Below, piece by piece: positions 8,997-18,608 of a DNA stretch of 64,000 bases. The position numbers and the translations under genes were made by a program. The notes below the pieces were generated by a model, which was given only the letters and a program-made list of their open reading frames with translations, was not told the DNA's origin and did no database searches. Numbering within the stretch: position 1 is the stretch's first letter; each line of letters starts with the position of its first letter. Origin of the DNA: Chlorobiaceae bacterium (GTDB lineage Bacteria; Bacteroidota; Chlorobiia; Chlorobiales; Chlorobiaceae); NCBI GenBank assembly GCA_013334925.1, contig JAAXWP010000002.1, positions 62,001 to 126,000 of the forward strand, read 5' to 3'.

Positions 8997-11557
8997 TGTC
9001 TGGCCGCTGTTCGTTGAAAAAGCCTCGAAAGCGAGCGTTTGGTCATTTCGGATACGATGATATAGGCGATAACGATAGCCATGATTGCCAGGAGAACGTT
9101 CACGGGTAACGGCACGAATCCCATAAATCTGCCGAATGCGGAATATGGAAGCAGCAGCGTGAAAACCGATACGATCACGGCACTCATCGAGAGAAAACGG
9201 CCGGGAAAACTCTGAAAGAACGGCTTGAACGTTCGGATAACGAACAGAATGAAGAGCTGGGTCAGGAGAGACTCGACAAACCACCCGGTCCGGAACAGCT
9301 CGGGGTAATCGCCCACAAGCCACCACAGGATCGAGAAGGTGAGCATATCGAATGCCGTGCTGACCAGGCCGAAAACAATCATGAAATTCCTGACAAAACC
9401 GACATCCCAGCGGTGTGGCGTGGTTTCCCACTCCCGGTCAACCCGGTCACGGGCTATGCCCATTGCAGGAATATCGGCCATGAAATTGTTCAGCAGCACC
9501 TGTTTTGCCAGCATGGGAAGAAATGGAAGAACAAGCGAGGCGATCGCAAGACTGATCATGTTGCCGAAGTTCGCGCTGGTCGAAATGAAGATATATTTGA
9601 GGGTATTGGCGAAGGTATGACGCCCCTCGTCGATACCTTGTCTGACCAGCTCGAGTTCGTGCCTGAGCAGCACGAAATCAGCGGCTTCCCGAGCGACATC
9701 GACCGCATTGTCGACCGATATGCCTACATCTGCAGCCTGCAGCGCCGGAACATCGTTGATACCGTCACCAAGATACCCGACAACATGTCCGGCTTTGCGA
9801 TAGGCAAGTATCACGCGCTCCTTCTGGTTCGGATCGACCTCGGCAAACACCACATCGGTCGAAACAAGATGCCAGAGCGCCTCGTCTCGCATTCTGGTCA
9901 GCTCCGATCCGGTAATGACCCGACCTGCCGTCATCCCGACCGTATCGGCGACATGACGGACGACATACCGGTTGTCTCCGGAAATGATGGTCGTCCGCAC
10001 ACCCAGCTGCTGCAGTGCGGCAAGCGCTGCGGCAGCCTCCGGCTCGGGTGGATCGAAAAAGAGCAGGAATCCGATAAAAACCATCTCCGCTTCGTCATCG
10101 CATCCATAGCGTTCCCTTACCTCGATCCGCTTTACGGCCAGGCCGAGAACACGGTAGCCTTCCGAACTCCAATCGGCAAACCGTTTGCGGATATCCGCAC
10201 GCATCTGCTTGTCCATCTGCACCTCACCATCTGCAGAGTCGACCAGGGCACAGCGTGAAAGCACGGCATCCAGGGCGCCTTTGGTCACCAGCACGGCGGT
10301 ATCGGCTCCATCGGCAATCAGCACGACGCTGAGGCACTTGCGGACAAAATCGTAGGGAATCTCGTACAGCTTGCCATATCCGGTAAAGCTCAGGTTCGCC
10401 GTTTTCGCTGATTCGACAATGGCCGCATCGAGAGGATTGGCCATACCACTCTGGAATGTCGCATTCAGCCCTGCGTAATTCAGCACTGCCGGGGACTCCT
10501 GTCCTCTCGAATCAGGGAAACGGTCGAGCCTGACCACGCCCCTGGTCAGCGTACCCGTCTTGTCCGTACAGAGAACATCCATGCTGCCAAGGTTCTCGAT
10601 GGCATTGAGACGGCGGACAATAACCCCTTTTGAGGCCATGTTGATGGCGCCTCGCGAAAGGGTCACCGCAAGAATTGCAGGAAGCAGTTCGGGTGAAAGT
10701 CCGACGGCAAGCGCAACCGCGAACAGAAGCGTGTCGGCAGCCGGCTTCTGCAGCACCAGGTTGACCACGAGCACCGAGAACACCACCAGAATCATGATGC
10801 GCAACAGAAGTAACCCGAAATGTTTCAGTCCGCGTTCGAACTCGTTTTCCGGCTCGTTGCGGGAGATCGACTCAGCGATGCGACCGAAAATCGTCTGACG
10901 GGCTGTCTCGACCACCAGCATGGTTGCCGTACCGCTTCGAACCGAAGTTCCCATGAACAGACAGTTGCTTCGCCCCGGTACGGGCGCATCCTGAGGCACC
11001 GCTCCGGCATGTTTGATGACCGGAAAAGTTTCACCGGTCAGGATTGCCTGACTGGCGTAACAGTCGAGCGAATCGAGAACGATGCCGTCTGCCGGTACGA
11101 GGCTCCCGGCAGAGAGCAGTACGATATCACCCGGAACCACCGAGGTGGTCGGAATTTCGAGCTCACTGCCTCCACGGCGGACTTTCGAGCGGGAAGCGAC
11201 GCGGCTCCGCAGTTTTTCAACGGCATCAGACGCCCGGTACTCCTGTATGGTGCTCAATACGGCGCTGAGCATCACGATGCCCAGGACGATCACGGCATCA
11301 GCCCAGTCACGAAGCACCACCGACACCGTGGCGGCGAATATGAGAATTAAAAGGAGAGGACTTCTGAATCGATCGAGAAAAAGTCGAAGGAGTCCATGGC
11401 GTCTCGACTCCTGCAGATCGTTTGACCCGATGCGTTTCAGTCGTGCCTCAGCCTCCTCCGGTAGAAGCCCCTGAGCCGAACTCTGCAAAGTGCGCATAAG
11501 CTCCTCTGCGGGAACACTCCAGTAGGATGCGGTTGTTTTCAGTGGTGAGGCGTCCAT
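8993..11557 (-). CDS. mgtA: Magnesium-translocating P-type ATPase
   Basis: A P-type (P3B) ATPase importing Mg2+ across the inner membrane. The 854-residue protein has an N-terminal cation ATPase domain, actuator motif LTGET (about 190), phosphorylation site DKTGTLT (about 335), hinge motif GDGINDVPALQAAD (about 600) and a six-helix C-terminal membrane region. LLNNFMADIPAMGIARDRVD near residue 685 corresponds to the characteristic MgtA segment, and the following PHRWD block is also typical of MgtA/MgtB. Its stop overlaps the flippase-like gene, so the two are co-translated. It is divergent from the sigma-54 response regulator. No leader resembling an Mg-sensing element was recognised upstream. 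Confidence 0.9.
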   Translation of the reverse strand: MDASPLKTTASYWSVPAEELMRTLQSSAQGLLPEEAEARLKRIGSNDLQESRRHGLLRLFLDRFRSPLLLILIFAATVSVVLRDWADAVIVLGIVMLSAVLSTIQEYRASDAVEKLRSRVASRSKVRRGGSELEIPTTSVVPGDIVLLSAGSLVPADGIVLDSLDCYASQAILTGETFPVIKHAGAVPQDAPVPGRSNCLFMGTSVRSGTATMLVVETARQTIFGRIAESISRNEPENEFERGLKHFGLLLLRIMILVVFSVLVVNLVLQKPAADTLLFAVALAVGLSPELLPAILAVTLSRGAINMASKGVIVRRLNAIENLGSMDVLCTDKTGTLTRGVVRLDRFPDSRGQESPAVLNYAGLNATFQSGMANPLDAAIVESAKTANLSFTGYGKLYEIPYDFVRKCLSVVLIADGADTAVLVTKGALDAVLSRCALVDSADGEVQMDKQMRADIRKRFADWSSEGYRVLGLAVKRIEVRERYGCDDEAEMVFIGFLLFFDPPEPEAAAALAALQQLGVRTTIISGDNRYVVRHVADTVGMTAGRVITGSELTRMRDEALWHLVSTDVVFAEVDPNQKERVILAYRKAGHVVGYLGDGINDVPALQAADVGISVDNAVDVAREAADFVLLRHELELVRQGIDEGRHTFANTLKYIFISTSANFGNMISLAIASLVLPFLPMLAKQVLLNNFMADIPAMGIARDRVDREWETTPHRWDVGFVRNFMIVFGLVSTAFDMLTFSILWWLVGDYPELFRTGWFVESLLTQLFILFVIRTFKPFFQSFPGRFLSMSAVIVSVFTLLLPYSAFGRFMGFVPLPVNVLLAIMAIVIAYIIVSEMTKRSLSRLFQRTAARQ

Positions 11558-11761
11558 GGCTCCCTGTTCTCAAGGATGATGTACAGCAACATTAATCGGC
11601 AGTCAAAGCTTTTTGTTCCTTCCCGTAATCGCCTGTTGCCAGAGAGACGGTGCAGGTACAGGGCATGCCGGTCCGCTTCATCGAATGAAGCAGCTTGTAC
11701 CTATATTGAAGCAATGGAACACATCTCGTCAGAAAACCCGGGTACATCCGTACGAGCGAAC

Positions 11762-13102
11762 ATGTCGAATCTCAGCATACTTATCGTAGATGACGAAGCC
11801 AATATCAGGAAAACCCTCACCGTTTTCATGGAATCCCGTGGTCATCGGGTTCGCAATGCAAGTTCATATCACAGTGCGCTTGTCGAAGCTGGAATCACGA
11901 GATTCGACCTGGCCTTCGTGGATCTGAGACTTGGGACCGAAAACGGACTCGATCTCATTCCAGAGCTTTCAAGAAACTGTCCCTGGATGAAAATAATCGT
12001 CATCACCGCATATGCATCGGTAGATACGGCAGTTCAGGCCATGAAACGCGGAGCGACCGATTACCTCACCAAACCCTTCACTCCATCGCTGCTCGAAAAG
12101 GTCATAGCTCAGGTCGAAACCCGCTTCCATGCGGAAACCCGGCCGGATTCAACAGGAAAACCTGTCGATGCAGCAGATCCGGAATCACCTTTCAGTTCAA
12201 AGGATCCGTCGATGCAGCACCTCATGGAACTGTCGAGACAGGTCGCGACTACCGGAGCGGTCATACTGCTGCAGGGAGAGAGTGGGACGGGCAAAACCAT
12301 GATGGCCCGGGCGATACACCACATGAGCCCACGGGCCCGGAAACCGTTCCTGGTTATCTCTTGCCCCACACTGAGCCGTGACCTCCTCGAAAGCGAGCTG
12401 TTCGGACATACCAGAGGCTCATTTACCGGCGCCGTCCGGGACAATCCCGGAAGAGTGGCGGCATGTGAAGGTGGTACGCTGTTTCTTGACGAAATCGGAG
12501 ACATGCCATTGTCAATCCAGCCAAAACTGCTTCGGTTCATTCAGGACAGAGAGTACGAACGTCTCGGTGAACAGATCACCAGAAAAGCGGATGTTCGAAT
12601 TATCGCAGCCACCAATACCGATCTGCAGAAAGCTGTCGAAGAGGGGCGTTTCAGGGAAGACCTCTTTTATCGCCTGAACGTCGTACAGATCAAAATGCCC
12701 TCGCTGGCAGAACGCCCCAATGACATCGTTCCGCTTGCCGAGAGCCTGCTTGCCGAGTTCAATGCACAACATGGCAAGACTATCCCCGGATTCAGCACCG
12801 GGGTGCTTCAGCTCTTTCGTCAGTACCCATGGCCCGGCAATATCCGGGAGCTTCGCAATGTGATCGAACGGGGAGTAGTTATCAGCAACAACCGAGAGAT
12901 CGATACAGACCTGCTGCCCGAATCGATGTGCTGCAAAAAAAATCCCCTGAAGATCGGCGACCCGGTCTCCCTCGATGCCATAGAGGAGCACCATATCCGC
13001 AAGGTCCTCGCGGATTGCCATTCGTTCCAGGATGCCGCTGAAATCCTTGGTATTGACCAGGCGACCCTTTGGAGAAAGCGAAAACAGCTCGGCATCCGCT
13101 GA
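11762..13102 (+). CDS. Sigma-54-dependent response regulator
   Basis: An NtrC-family activator. In order: a receiver (DD pair in ILIVDDEAN, phosphoacceptor Asp in LAFVDLRLG, Lys in YLTKPF); an AAA+ domain with Walker A GESGTGKT, the sigma-54 contact loop GSFTGA (Ala of GAFTGA replaced by Ser) and Walker B LFLDEIGD; and a Fis-type helix-turn-helix ending in WRKRKQLGIR. An upstream ATG at 11714 or even 11576 is in frame, but 11576 would leave 18 bp to the divergent ATPase, and MSNLSILIVDD starts the receiver cleanly. The sensor kinase at 15436 is a plausible partner, with the transporter between them as a plausible target. Confidence 0.88.
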   Translation: MSNLSILIVDDEANIRKTLTVFMESRGHRVRNASSYHSALVEAGITRFDLAFVDLRLGTENGLDLIPELSRNCPWMKIIVITAYASVDTAVQAMKRGATDYLTKPFTPSLLEKVIAQVETRFHAETRPDSTGKPVDAADPESPFSSKDPSMQHLMELSRQVATTGAVILLQGESGTGKTMMARAIHHMSPRARKPFLVISCPTLSRDLLESELFGHTRGSFTGAVRDNPGRVAACEGGTLFLDEIGDMPLSIQPKLLRFIQDREYERLGEQITRKADVRIIAATNTDLQKAVEEGRFREDLFYRLNVVQIKMPSLAERPNDIVPLAESLLAEFNAQHGKTIPGFSTGVLQLFRQYPWPGNIRELRNVIERGVVISNNREIDTDLLPESMCCKKNPLKIGDPVSLDAIEEHHIRKVLADCHSFQDAAEILGIDQATLWRKRKQLGIR

Positions 13103-13408
13103 TTCGACAGACCGTCTCTGTCGCGTTGCATAATGCAAAGACAGCACTCCCTTCCATTGGCACCTTGCAATGCCTCAACAGATTTCCCCAAAATCATCAG
13201 TAGCGCCAACTCATTATTCCCCAGCACCTTAGAGCCCACATCATTTCTGGCCTGAATTTTGACCACTCTCCGCTGTACAGAGGCAACCACGGCAGCATCT
13301 GTGGCGCAGGGCTGATTTTCTGGTGATCCGGCACACAGAGCGCGCGTGATCACAAAACGCATTTCGCCGTAAACCAGTCCTGCGATTTTTCAACGACAGC
13401 GTACCTAC
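13103..13408. other. Intergenic region upstream of K+ transporter
   Basis: 306 bp with no supported gene. A minus-strand open frame runs through it (13362 down into the regulator gene) but has no ribosome site and is not recognised. A GG..GC pair near 13158-13172 resembles a sigma-54 promoter but has 11 instead of 10 bp between the pairs. Confidence 0.4.
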
Positions 13409-15391
13409 ATGACTATCATCAGCGGACTCAAACGGACGAAAAGGTTATTCATCGGAGGTTCCAGAGACTTCAGGGACAGCCGCATCTTCCACTCGATATC
13501 ATTGTCTGCATTCCTGGCCTGGGTGGGACTTGGTTCCGACGGCCTCTCATCATCCTGTTATGGTCCTGCCGAAGCCTTCAAGGCGCTTCAGGGCCACCCG
13601 ACCCTGGGTATCTTCGTAGCTATCGCCACAGGGCTCACCATTCTGATCATCGCTTCCAGCTACTCCCATATCATCGAGCTCTTCCCATCCGGAGGTGGAG
13701 GATATCTGGTCGCGAGCAAGCTGCTCTCCCCCGAGGTGGGCGTCGTTTCAGGCAGCGCCCTGCTCATCGACTACGTCCTGACCATCACCATCTCGATCGC
13801 CAGCGGTGCCGATGCCATTTTCAGCTTTCTCCCACACTCGCTCTATGAGTACAAGATCTGGTTTGCCGTCGCCGGTGTGATCACGCTGCTCATCCTGAAC
13901 CTGAGAGGTATCAAGGAGGCCGTACTGCCACTGGTACCGGTTTTCCTGCTGTTCGTGCTCACCCATCTGATCGCCATCGCCTATGCCATAGGCACCCACC
14001 TGATGAACGCAGGCGCTGTCTATCATGAAACCAGTGCCGAACTTACCCGATCGTTCCATTCGCTGGGCCTGTTCGGGGTACTTTTCCTGATCCTTAAAGC
14101 CTACAGCCTCGGCGCAGGAACCTTCACGGGCATCGAAGCCGTCAGCAACGGGCTTCCCGTCCTGCGTGAACCAAGAATACACACGGCAAAAAAAACCATG
14201 CAGCTGATGGCATGGTCGCTGTCGATCACCGTCATGGGGCTGATCACCGCTTACATCTTCCTCGATGTCAGTGACACTCCGGGCAAGACCCTCAATGCGG
14301 TGCTGTTTGAATCGATCACGGCATCCTGGAACGGCATGGCCTCGACATCGTTCGTGTGGATCACCCTGCTGTCGGAAGCCGTCCTGCTGTTCATCGCAGC
14401 CCAGACCGGCTTTCTTGATGGCCCCAGGGTGCTGGCAAACATGGCTCTTGACAACTGGCTGCCGAAAAAATTCGCAACCCTCAGCGATCGGCTGGTCACC
14501 GAACGAGGCATTCTGGTCATGGGTCTTGCATCGTTCGTCATGATGATCGCCTCCCAAGGTTCGGTTGACTTTCTCATCGTGCTTTACAGTATCAACGTCT
14601 TCATCACCTTCACCCTGTCACAGCTCGGTATGGTCAGGCACTGGTGGATCGAGCGCAAATCCGAAAAAGAGTGGGTCCGGAAAATACTGATCAACGGCAT
14701 AGGCCTTATCCTTACCACCTTTATCCTGCTTTCGGTGCTGTTGCTCAAATTCAACGAAGGAGGATGGATCACCATGGTGATCACCGGCCTTCTGGTCGCG
14801 CTCGCCTTTTTCATCAAAGGCCATTACAACAAAACCTACGAAACCCTGAAACGACTTGACATCATTGTCGAAGCCGCTGTCATATCGGGAACGGATATCG
14901 GAGAAAAAACGCTCCCCGAACCGGTCTGTGATCCAAAGGCCAAAACTGCGGCCATTCTCGTCAACGGATTCAACGGTCTCGGCCTGCATACCCTCTTCAG
15001 CATCTCGCGACTGTTCAGCGGTATCTATAAAAATTTCATATTTGTAGAAGTGGGCCCCGTCGATGCAGGTAACTTCAAGGGGGCTGATGAGATCGGGCAT
15101 CTGAACGAGTATGTGAAAAGCGAAAGCGACAAATATGTCAGGTACATGAAGGAGCATGGCTATTATGCAGAGGCATTCACCGCCATCGGAACCGATGTGG
15201 TCGACGAAATCAGCAAACTGGTACCGGCTATCACCGCCAGGTACCCGGACATCGTATTTTTCGGCGGTCAGCTCGTCTTCACCAGAGAGTCGCTCCTGGA
15301 TCGCTGGCTGCATAACTACACGGTTTTCGCCGTCCAGCAGAATCTCTATAACCAGGGAATCCCGTTCCTGATTCTGCCGATCCGGGTATGA
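13409..15391 (+). CDS. APC-family permease, KimA-like potassium transporter
   Basis: A 660-residue amino acid-polyamine-cation superfamily transporter. The N-terminal block AWVGLGSDGLSSSCYGPAEA (about 33-52) and the following SGGGGYLVASKLLSPEVG strongly resemble KimA (YdaO), a proton-coupled high-affinity K+ importer known from Bacillus. About 12 membrane helices are followed by a soluble tail of about 180 residues (from about 480). In KimA the tail is regulatory and binds c-di-AMP; whether it does here is unknown. The gene lies between a sigma-54 response regulator and a sensor kinase on the same strand, 44 bp ahead of the kinase, suggesting a signal-controlled ion uptake unit. The start has no clear ribosome site. 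Confidence 0.8.
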   Translation: MTIISGLKRTKRLFIGGSRDFRDSRIFHSISLSAFLAWVGLGSDGLSSSCYGPAEAFKALQGHPTLGIFVAIATGLTILIIASSYSHIIELFPSGGGGYLVASKLLSPEVGVVSGSALLIDYVLTITISIASGADAIFSFLPHSLYEYKIWFAVAGVITLLILNLRGIKEAVLPLVPVFLLFVLTHLIAIAYAIGTHLMNAGAVYHETSAELTRSFHSLGLFGVLFLILKAYSLGAGTFTGIEAVSNGLPVLREPRIHTAKKTMQLMAWSLSITVMGLITAYIFLDVSDTPGKTLNAVLFESITASWNGMASTSFVWITLLSEAVLLFIAAQTGFLDGPRVLANMALDNWLPKKFATLSDRLVTERGILVMGLASFVMMIASQGSVDFLIVLYSINVFITFTLSQLGMVRHWWIERKSEKEWVRKILINGIGLILTTFILLSVLLLKFNEGGWITMVITGLLVALAFFIKGHYNKTYETLKRLDIIVEAAVISGTDIGEKTLPEPVCDPKAKTAAILVNGFNGLGLHTLFSISRLFSGIYKNFIFVEVGPVDAGNFKGADEIGHLNEYVKSESDKYVRYMKEHGYYAEAFTAIGTDVVDEISKLVPAITARYPDIVFFGGQLVFTRESLLDRWLHNYTVFAVQQNLYNQGIPFLILPIRV

Positions 15392-15435
15392 GCAAAGCCT
15401 GACCGCACCAGCCGGCAACAACAGCTACTGAACAC

Positions 15436-17250
15436 ATGATCACCCTTCGGCACAAACTCGCTTTAGGATTCGGTGGCCTCCTGGCCATCCTCGCCCTCAT
15501 GGCGTTGCTGACCGTGCAACAGATCGACCGGCTTGGGAACGCGATCGATGTCATTCTCAAACAGAACTACAGGAGTGTCACGGCCAGTCAGGAGATGAAA
15601 GAGGCTCTGGAAAAGATGGACCGTGGCCTCCTGTTTGCCCTGACCCAGGAGCACGATGCCGACCGGCGAGCGATCAGCGACAACGAACGAAGATTCAGAA
15701 AGGCGCTCACGGTTGAGCTCGGCAACATCACGCTCCCCGGCGAGAAAGAGAAAGCCGAAAGAATCGCCGCCCTGTTTGAACGCTATATCAGGGCCTATCG
15801 GGAAGTTGCCGACGAATCGGCTTCCGTCGGAAAGAGAAAGAGCACCTACTTCACGACGATCCTGCCCCTGCTGACAGAGATCAATGCGCTGGCACAGGAG
15901 ATCCTGGAGATGAACCAGGCGAACATGAACGATGCGAACCGATCGGCGAGACTCATGGCCGAATCGGCACGCAACCGTATCGTGATGGCGGTTGTCGCCT
16001 GCACACTGGTTGCCCTGGTTTTCAGTTACCAGTCACGGCTCTCGATTCTCAAACCGATCGGAAAACTTATCGATTCGGCAAATAAGATCAGGGAAGGCAA
16101 TCTCGACCTGGTGCTCGAAACAGGTTCCAGCGATGAAATCGGCCAGTTGTCTGCCGCTTTCAACGAAATGACCGCAGCGCTTCGAAAAGCCCGTAAACTG
16201 GATGACGAAAAACTGCACCGGACCAGACGGGCTACCCAGGAGGTCATGAACATGCTGCCGACGCCGATCGCCATCTTCGATCCGGAGGGTCGAGTAGATG
16301 TGGCCACGCAGTCCGCGATACGCAATTTCGGGCTGAAACCCGGAACGAAAGCGGACAGCCTCGATTACCCATGGCTTCCTGCCCTGCTCCAGAGAGCGGC
16401 TCAGGAAGGTGGCGTCGTGGAGATCGACGGTAATGGCTATATCCAGAAGTTCGTCAGCAATCGGGAGTTCTTTTTCCGACCCGCGGCAGCAGCCATTCCG
16501 CCACCGCCCGACTCGAACGGTGTGAGCGGAACGGTTCTGCTGATGCACGACATGACCCAGGCTCACGAGCAGAAAGAGCTGAAACGGGGTGTCGTCTCGA
16601 CCGTATCGCATCAGCTGCGAACTCCGTTGACCTCCCTCAGGATGGCCATTCACCTGCTTCTCGAGCAGCGTATCGGCGCCCTGAATGCGAAACAGGCAGA
16701 ACTGCTCAACACTGCCGGTGAAGACAGCGACCGGCTGGCGGATATCCTTGACGACCTGCTCGACCTGAACAGGATCGAATCCGGCAGGTCAAGGCTGAGC
16801 CTCATACCATGCCGCCCCGAATCACTGGTCAGAAACGGTATCGGGCCCTTCATGGCGGAAGCTGCCGAAAAAAAGGTGAACCTTACCGTCGATGTGCCGA
16901 CAGACCTTCCCGACGTCACCGCAGATGCCGCCAGTATCGGGCATGTCTTTGCCAACCTGATGGCAAACGCCATCAGGTTCACGCCATCGGGAGGCACCAT
17001 CTCCGTCAGGGCGGAAGCGGAACTATCGGGTATACGATTCTCGGTGGCCGATACCGGCGAAGGCATCGCACCGGAACATCTCAAACACCTCTTCGACCAG
17101 TTCTATCGGGTTCCCGGCCAGGATGAAAAATCAGGCATCGGCCTCGGACTCTCCATCGTCAAAGAGATCGTCACCGCCCATGGCGGCAATGTAGGGGTCG
17201 AAAGCCGGCGAGGAAAAGGATCGGTGTTCCATTTCACGCTTCCGGCGTAA
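15436..17250 (+). CDS. Membrane sensor histidine kinase with HAMP domain
   Basis: A 604-residue kinase. TM1 is about 8-28, a periplasmic helical sensor (four-helix type) about 30-175, TM2 about 178-196, HAMP about 197-250, a PAS-like segment about 260-380, the phosphoacceptor His at about 392 (VSTVSHQLRTPLT), and the HATPase domain about 490-604 with N (FANLMANAIRF), DTGEGIAPEH and GIGLGLSIVKE boxes. The architecture resembles NtrY/KinB kinases, which signal to sigma-54 activators. It follows the KimA-like transporter by 44 bp and is probably co-transcribed with it. The likely partner is the regulator at 11762. The sensed signal is unknown. Confidence 0.9.
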   Translation: MITLRHKLALGFGGLLAILALMALLTVQQIDRLGNAIDVILKQNYRSVTASQEMKEALEKMDRGLLFALTQEHDADRRAISDNERRFRKALTVELGNITLPGEKEKAERIAALFERYIRAYREVADESASVGKRKSTYFTTILPLLTEINALAQEILEMNQANMNDANRSARLMAESARNRIVMAVVACTLVALVFSYQSRLSILKPIGKLIDSANKIREGNLDLVLETGSSDEIGQLSAAFNEMTAALRKARKLDDEKLHRTRRATQEVMNMLPTPIAIFDPEGRVDVATQSAIRNFGLKPGTKADSLDYPWLPALLQRAAQEGGVVEIDGNGYIQKFVSNREFFFRPAAAAIPPPPDSNGVSGTVLLMHDMTQAHEQKELKRGVVSTVSHQLRTPLTSLRMAIHLLLEQRIGALNAKQAELLNTAGEDSDRLADILDDLLDLNRIESGRSRLSLIPCRPESLVRNGIGPFMAEAAEKKVNLTVDVPTDLPDVTADAASIGHVFANLMANAIRFTPSGGTISVRAEAELSGIRFSVADTGEGIAPEHLKHLFDQFYRVPGQDEKSGIGLGLSIVKEIVTAHGGNVGVESRRGKGSVFHFTLPA

Positions 17251-17308
17251 GCCCGGGGAAAGCCCCAACGTTCATCGTCCGCGATCAGTGAGCGTTTACC
17301 GCCATACC

Positions 17309-18604
17309 TCAGTCATCGTCGTGCTCTCGTTCGCTGCGCCCACCTTCCCGACCGTGTTCATCGGCACTCCGGTGACAGCGGATACAATTCTGGAAATTAC
17401 TTATCCCTTCTTTGAGGTGTTCAGCCGCAATCCCCGAACGCGAGTGTTCATGACATCCATAGCAGGTGTAGCTTCTGAAATTTGACGGCTCGGTATGGCA
17501 GGTGCGGCAACCGGTACGATGATCTCCGTCGAGCCTGAAGTAGCGGTCGTGATCGAACCTGGCCGGTTTCCAGCGTTCGGTTCCGTGACAGCTTCCGCAG
17601 CTCGCCTGCAGATCGCTGTGCAGGGTATCTTTGGGGCGCTCCTTACCATGACAGCTCACACACTGCTTACCTGACGCCGCCGCACTGCGATGATCGAACG
17701 TCGCCGGCTTCCAGCGTCCGGTTCCGTGACAGCTTCCGCAACCCGTCTGCAGATCGCTGTGCAGGGTATCCTTGGGGCGGTCACCCACATGACAGCTCAC
17801 ACACTGCTTCCCTGACGCTGCCGCACTGCGATGATCGAACGTCGCCGGTTTCCAGCGTCCGGTTCCGTGACAGCTTCCGCAGCTCGCCTGCAGATCGCTG
17901 TGCAGGGTATCTTTGGGGCGGTCACCCACATGACAGCTCACACACTGTTTCCCTGACGCTGCCGCACTGCGATGATCGAACGTCGCCGGCTTCCAGCGCA
18001 TCGTCGAATGGCACCCTGCGCAGTTCATGTTGATCTGGCGATGTATCGAATCATCAGGTTTTTCCTTTGCGTGGCATGCCAGACAATTCACCGACGTTCC
18101 GCCCTGAAGCATACGATGGTCAAACAGAGCGGATCTCCAGTTTCGGGTATCGTGGCACTGTGCACAACTGCTGCCGAATTGCCGGTGGAGCGAATCCTTG
18201 GGCCGGGATTCGGAATGACAGGCGTTGCATCCGTTCCGGATCGATGCCGGTAAAAGATCATGGCTGAAACTCCTGAGAGATTTTTTCGCATCAGGTCCCT
18301 TGTGATCGGTATGACACTCAAGGCATGAAGAAGGTGAGAGTCCGCGATGAAATGAAACCTTTTTCGATGCGCCCGGCAGCAGTGCACCTGAAACCGACCT
18401 GCTGTCGATCGAATCGGGTCGGTGACATTCGACACATTTCGACGCGGCAGCCCCCCCGAAAGGTACATGACACGCAAGACAATTGTGTTTCAGCTTTTCG
18501 TGGCCGCCCAGCAACGGCCCGGGGTTCAGAGTCAGCTCCGGAAAAGCCAGAAGCACAGCCACAAGCAGGACGGAAAATGCCAGGAAAGCAGTCAGTGGTC
18601 TCAT
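17309..18604 (-). CDS. 16-haem c-type cytochrome with internal tandem repeats
   Basis: A 431-residue exported multihaem cytochrome. An N-terminal signal/anchor (MRPLTAFLAFSVLLVAVLLA) is followed by 16 CxxCH haem-binding motifs, from CLACH at about residue 42 to CIRCH near the C-terminus. The centre consists of a 47-residue unit (W-K-P-A-T-F-D-H ... CVSCH ... SDLQ.CGSCH, two haems per unit) present three times almost without change, encoded by an exact 141-bp period. Spaced histidines in each unit may be distal ligands. It would carry electrons in the periplasm or towards the outer membrane. The start follows GGAGG, which overlaps the stop of the upstream membrane gene, so the two are coupled; that partner is probably its quinol-side electron source. 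Confidence 0.92.
   Translation of the reverse strand: MRPLTAFLAFSVLLVAVLLAFPELTLNPGPLLGGHEKLKHNCLACHVPFGGAAASKCVECHRPDSIDSRSVSGALLPGASKKVSFHRGLSPSSCLECHTDHKGPDAKKSLRSFSHDLLPASIRNGCNACHSESRPKDSLHRQFGSSCAQCHDTRNWRSALFDHRMLQGGTSVNCLACHAKEKPDDSIHRQINMNCAGCHSTMRWKPATFDHRSAAASGKQCVSCHVGDRPKDTLHSDLQASCGSCHGTGRWKPATFDHRSAAASGKQCVSCHVGDRPKDTLHSDLQTGCGSCHGTGRWKPATFDHRSAAASGKQCVSCHGKERPKDTLHSDLQASCGSCHGTERWKPARFDHDRYFRLDGDHRTGCRTCHTEPSNFRSYTCYGCHEHSRSGIAAEHLKEGISNFQNCIRCHRSADEHGREGGRSEREHDDD
17576..17998 (-). repeat. Three tandem 141-bp units in cytochrome gene
   Basis: Three head-to-tail 141-bp copies (17576-17716, 17717-17857, 17858-17998), each encoding 47 residues and two haem sites. They differ at only a few bases. 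A partial fourth match extends past 17576. The array suggests recent in-frame duplication, and its number could vary between strains. Confidence 0.88.
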
Positions 18605-18608
18605 ACCG

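Noticed and set aside
13150-13175. Sigma-54-like sequence TTGGCACCTTGCAATGCC upstream of the KimA-like gene
   Set aside because: The distance between GG and GC is 11 bp, one more than sigma-54 holoenzyme tolerates well. The CCGGCACACAGAGCGC sequence further on has a poor -12 element.
12820-13362. Minus-strand 180-codon open frame
   Set aside because: It overlaps the end of the sigma-54 regulator for half its length, has no ribosome site, and its sequence is not recognised.
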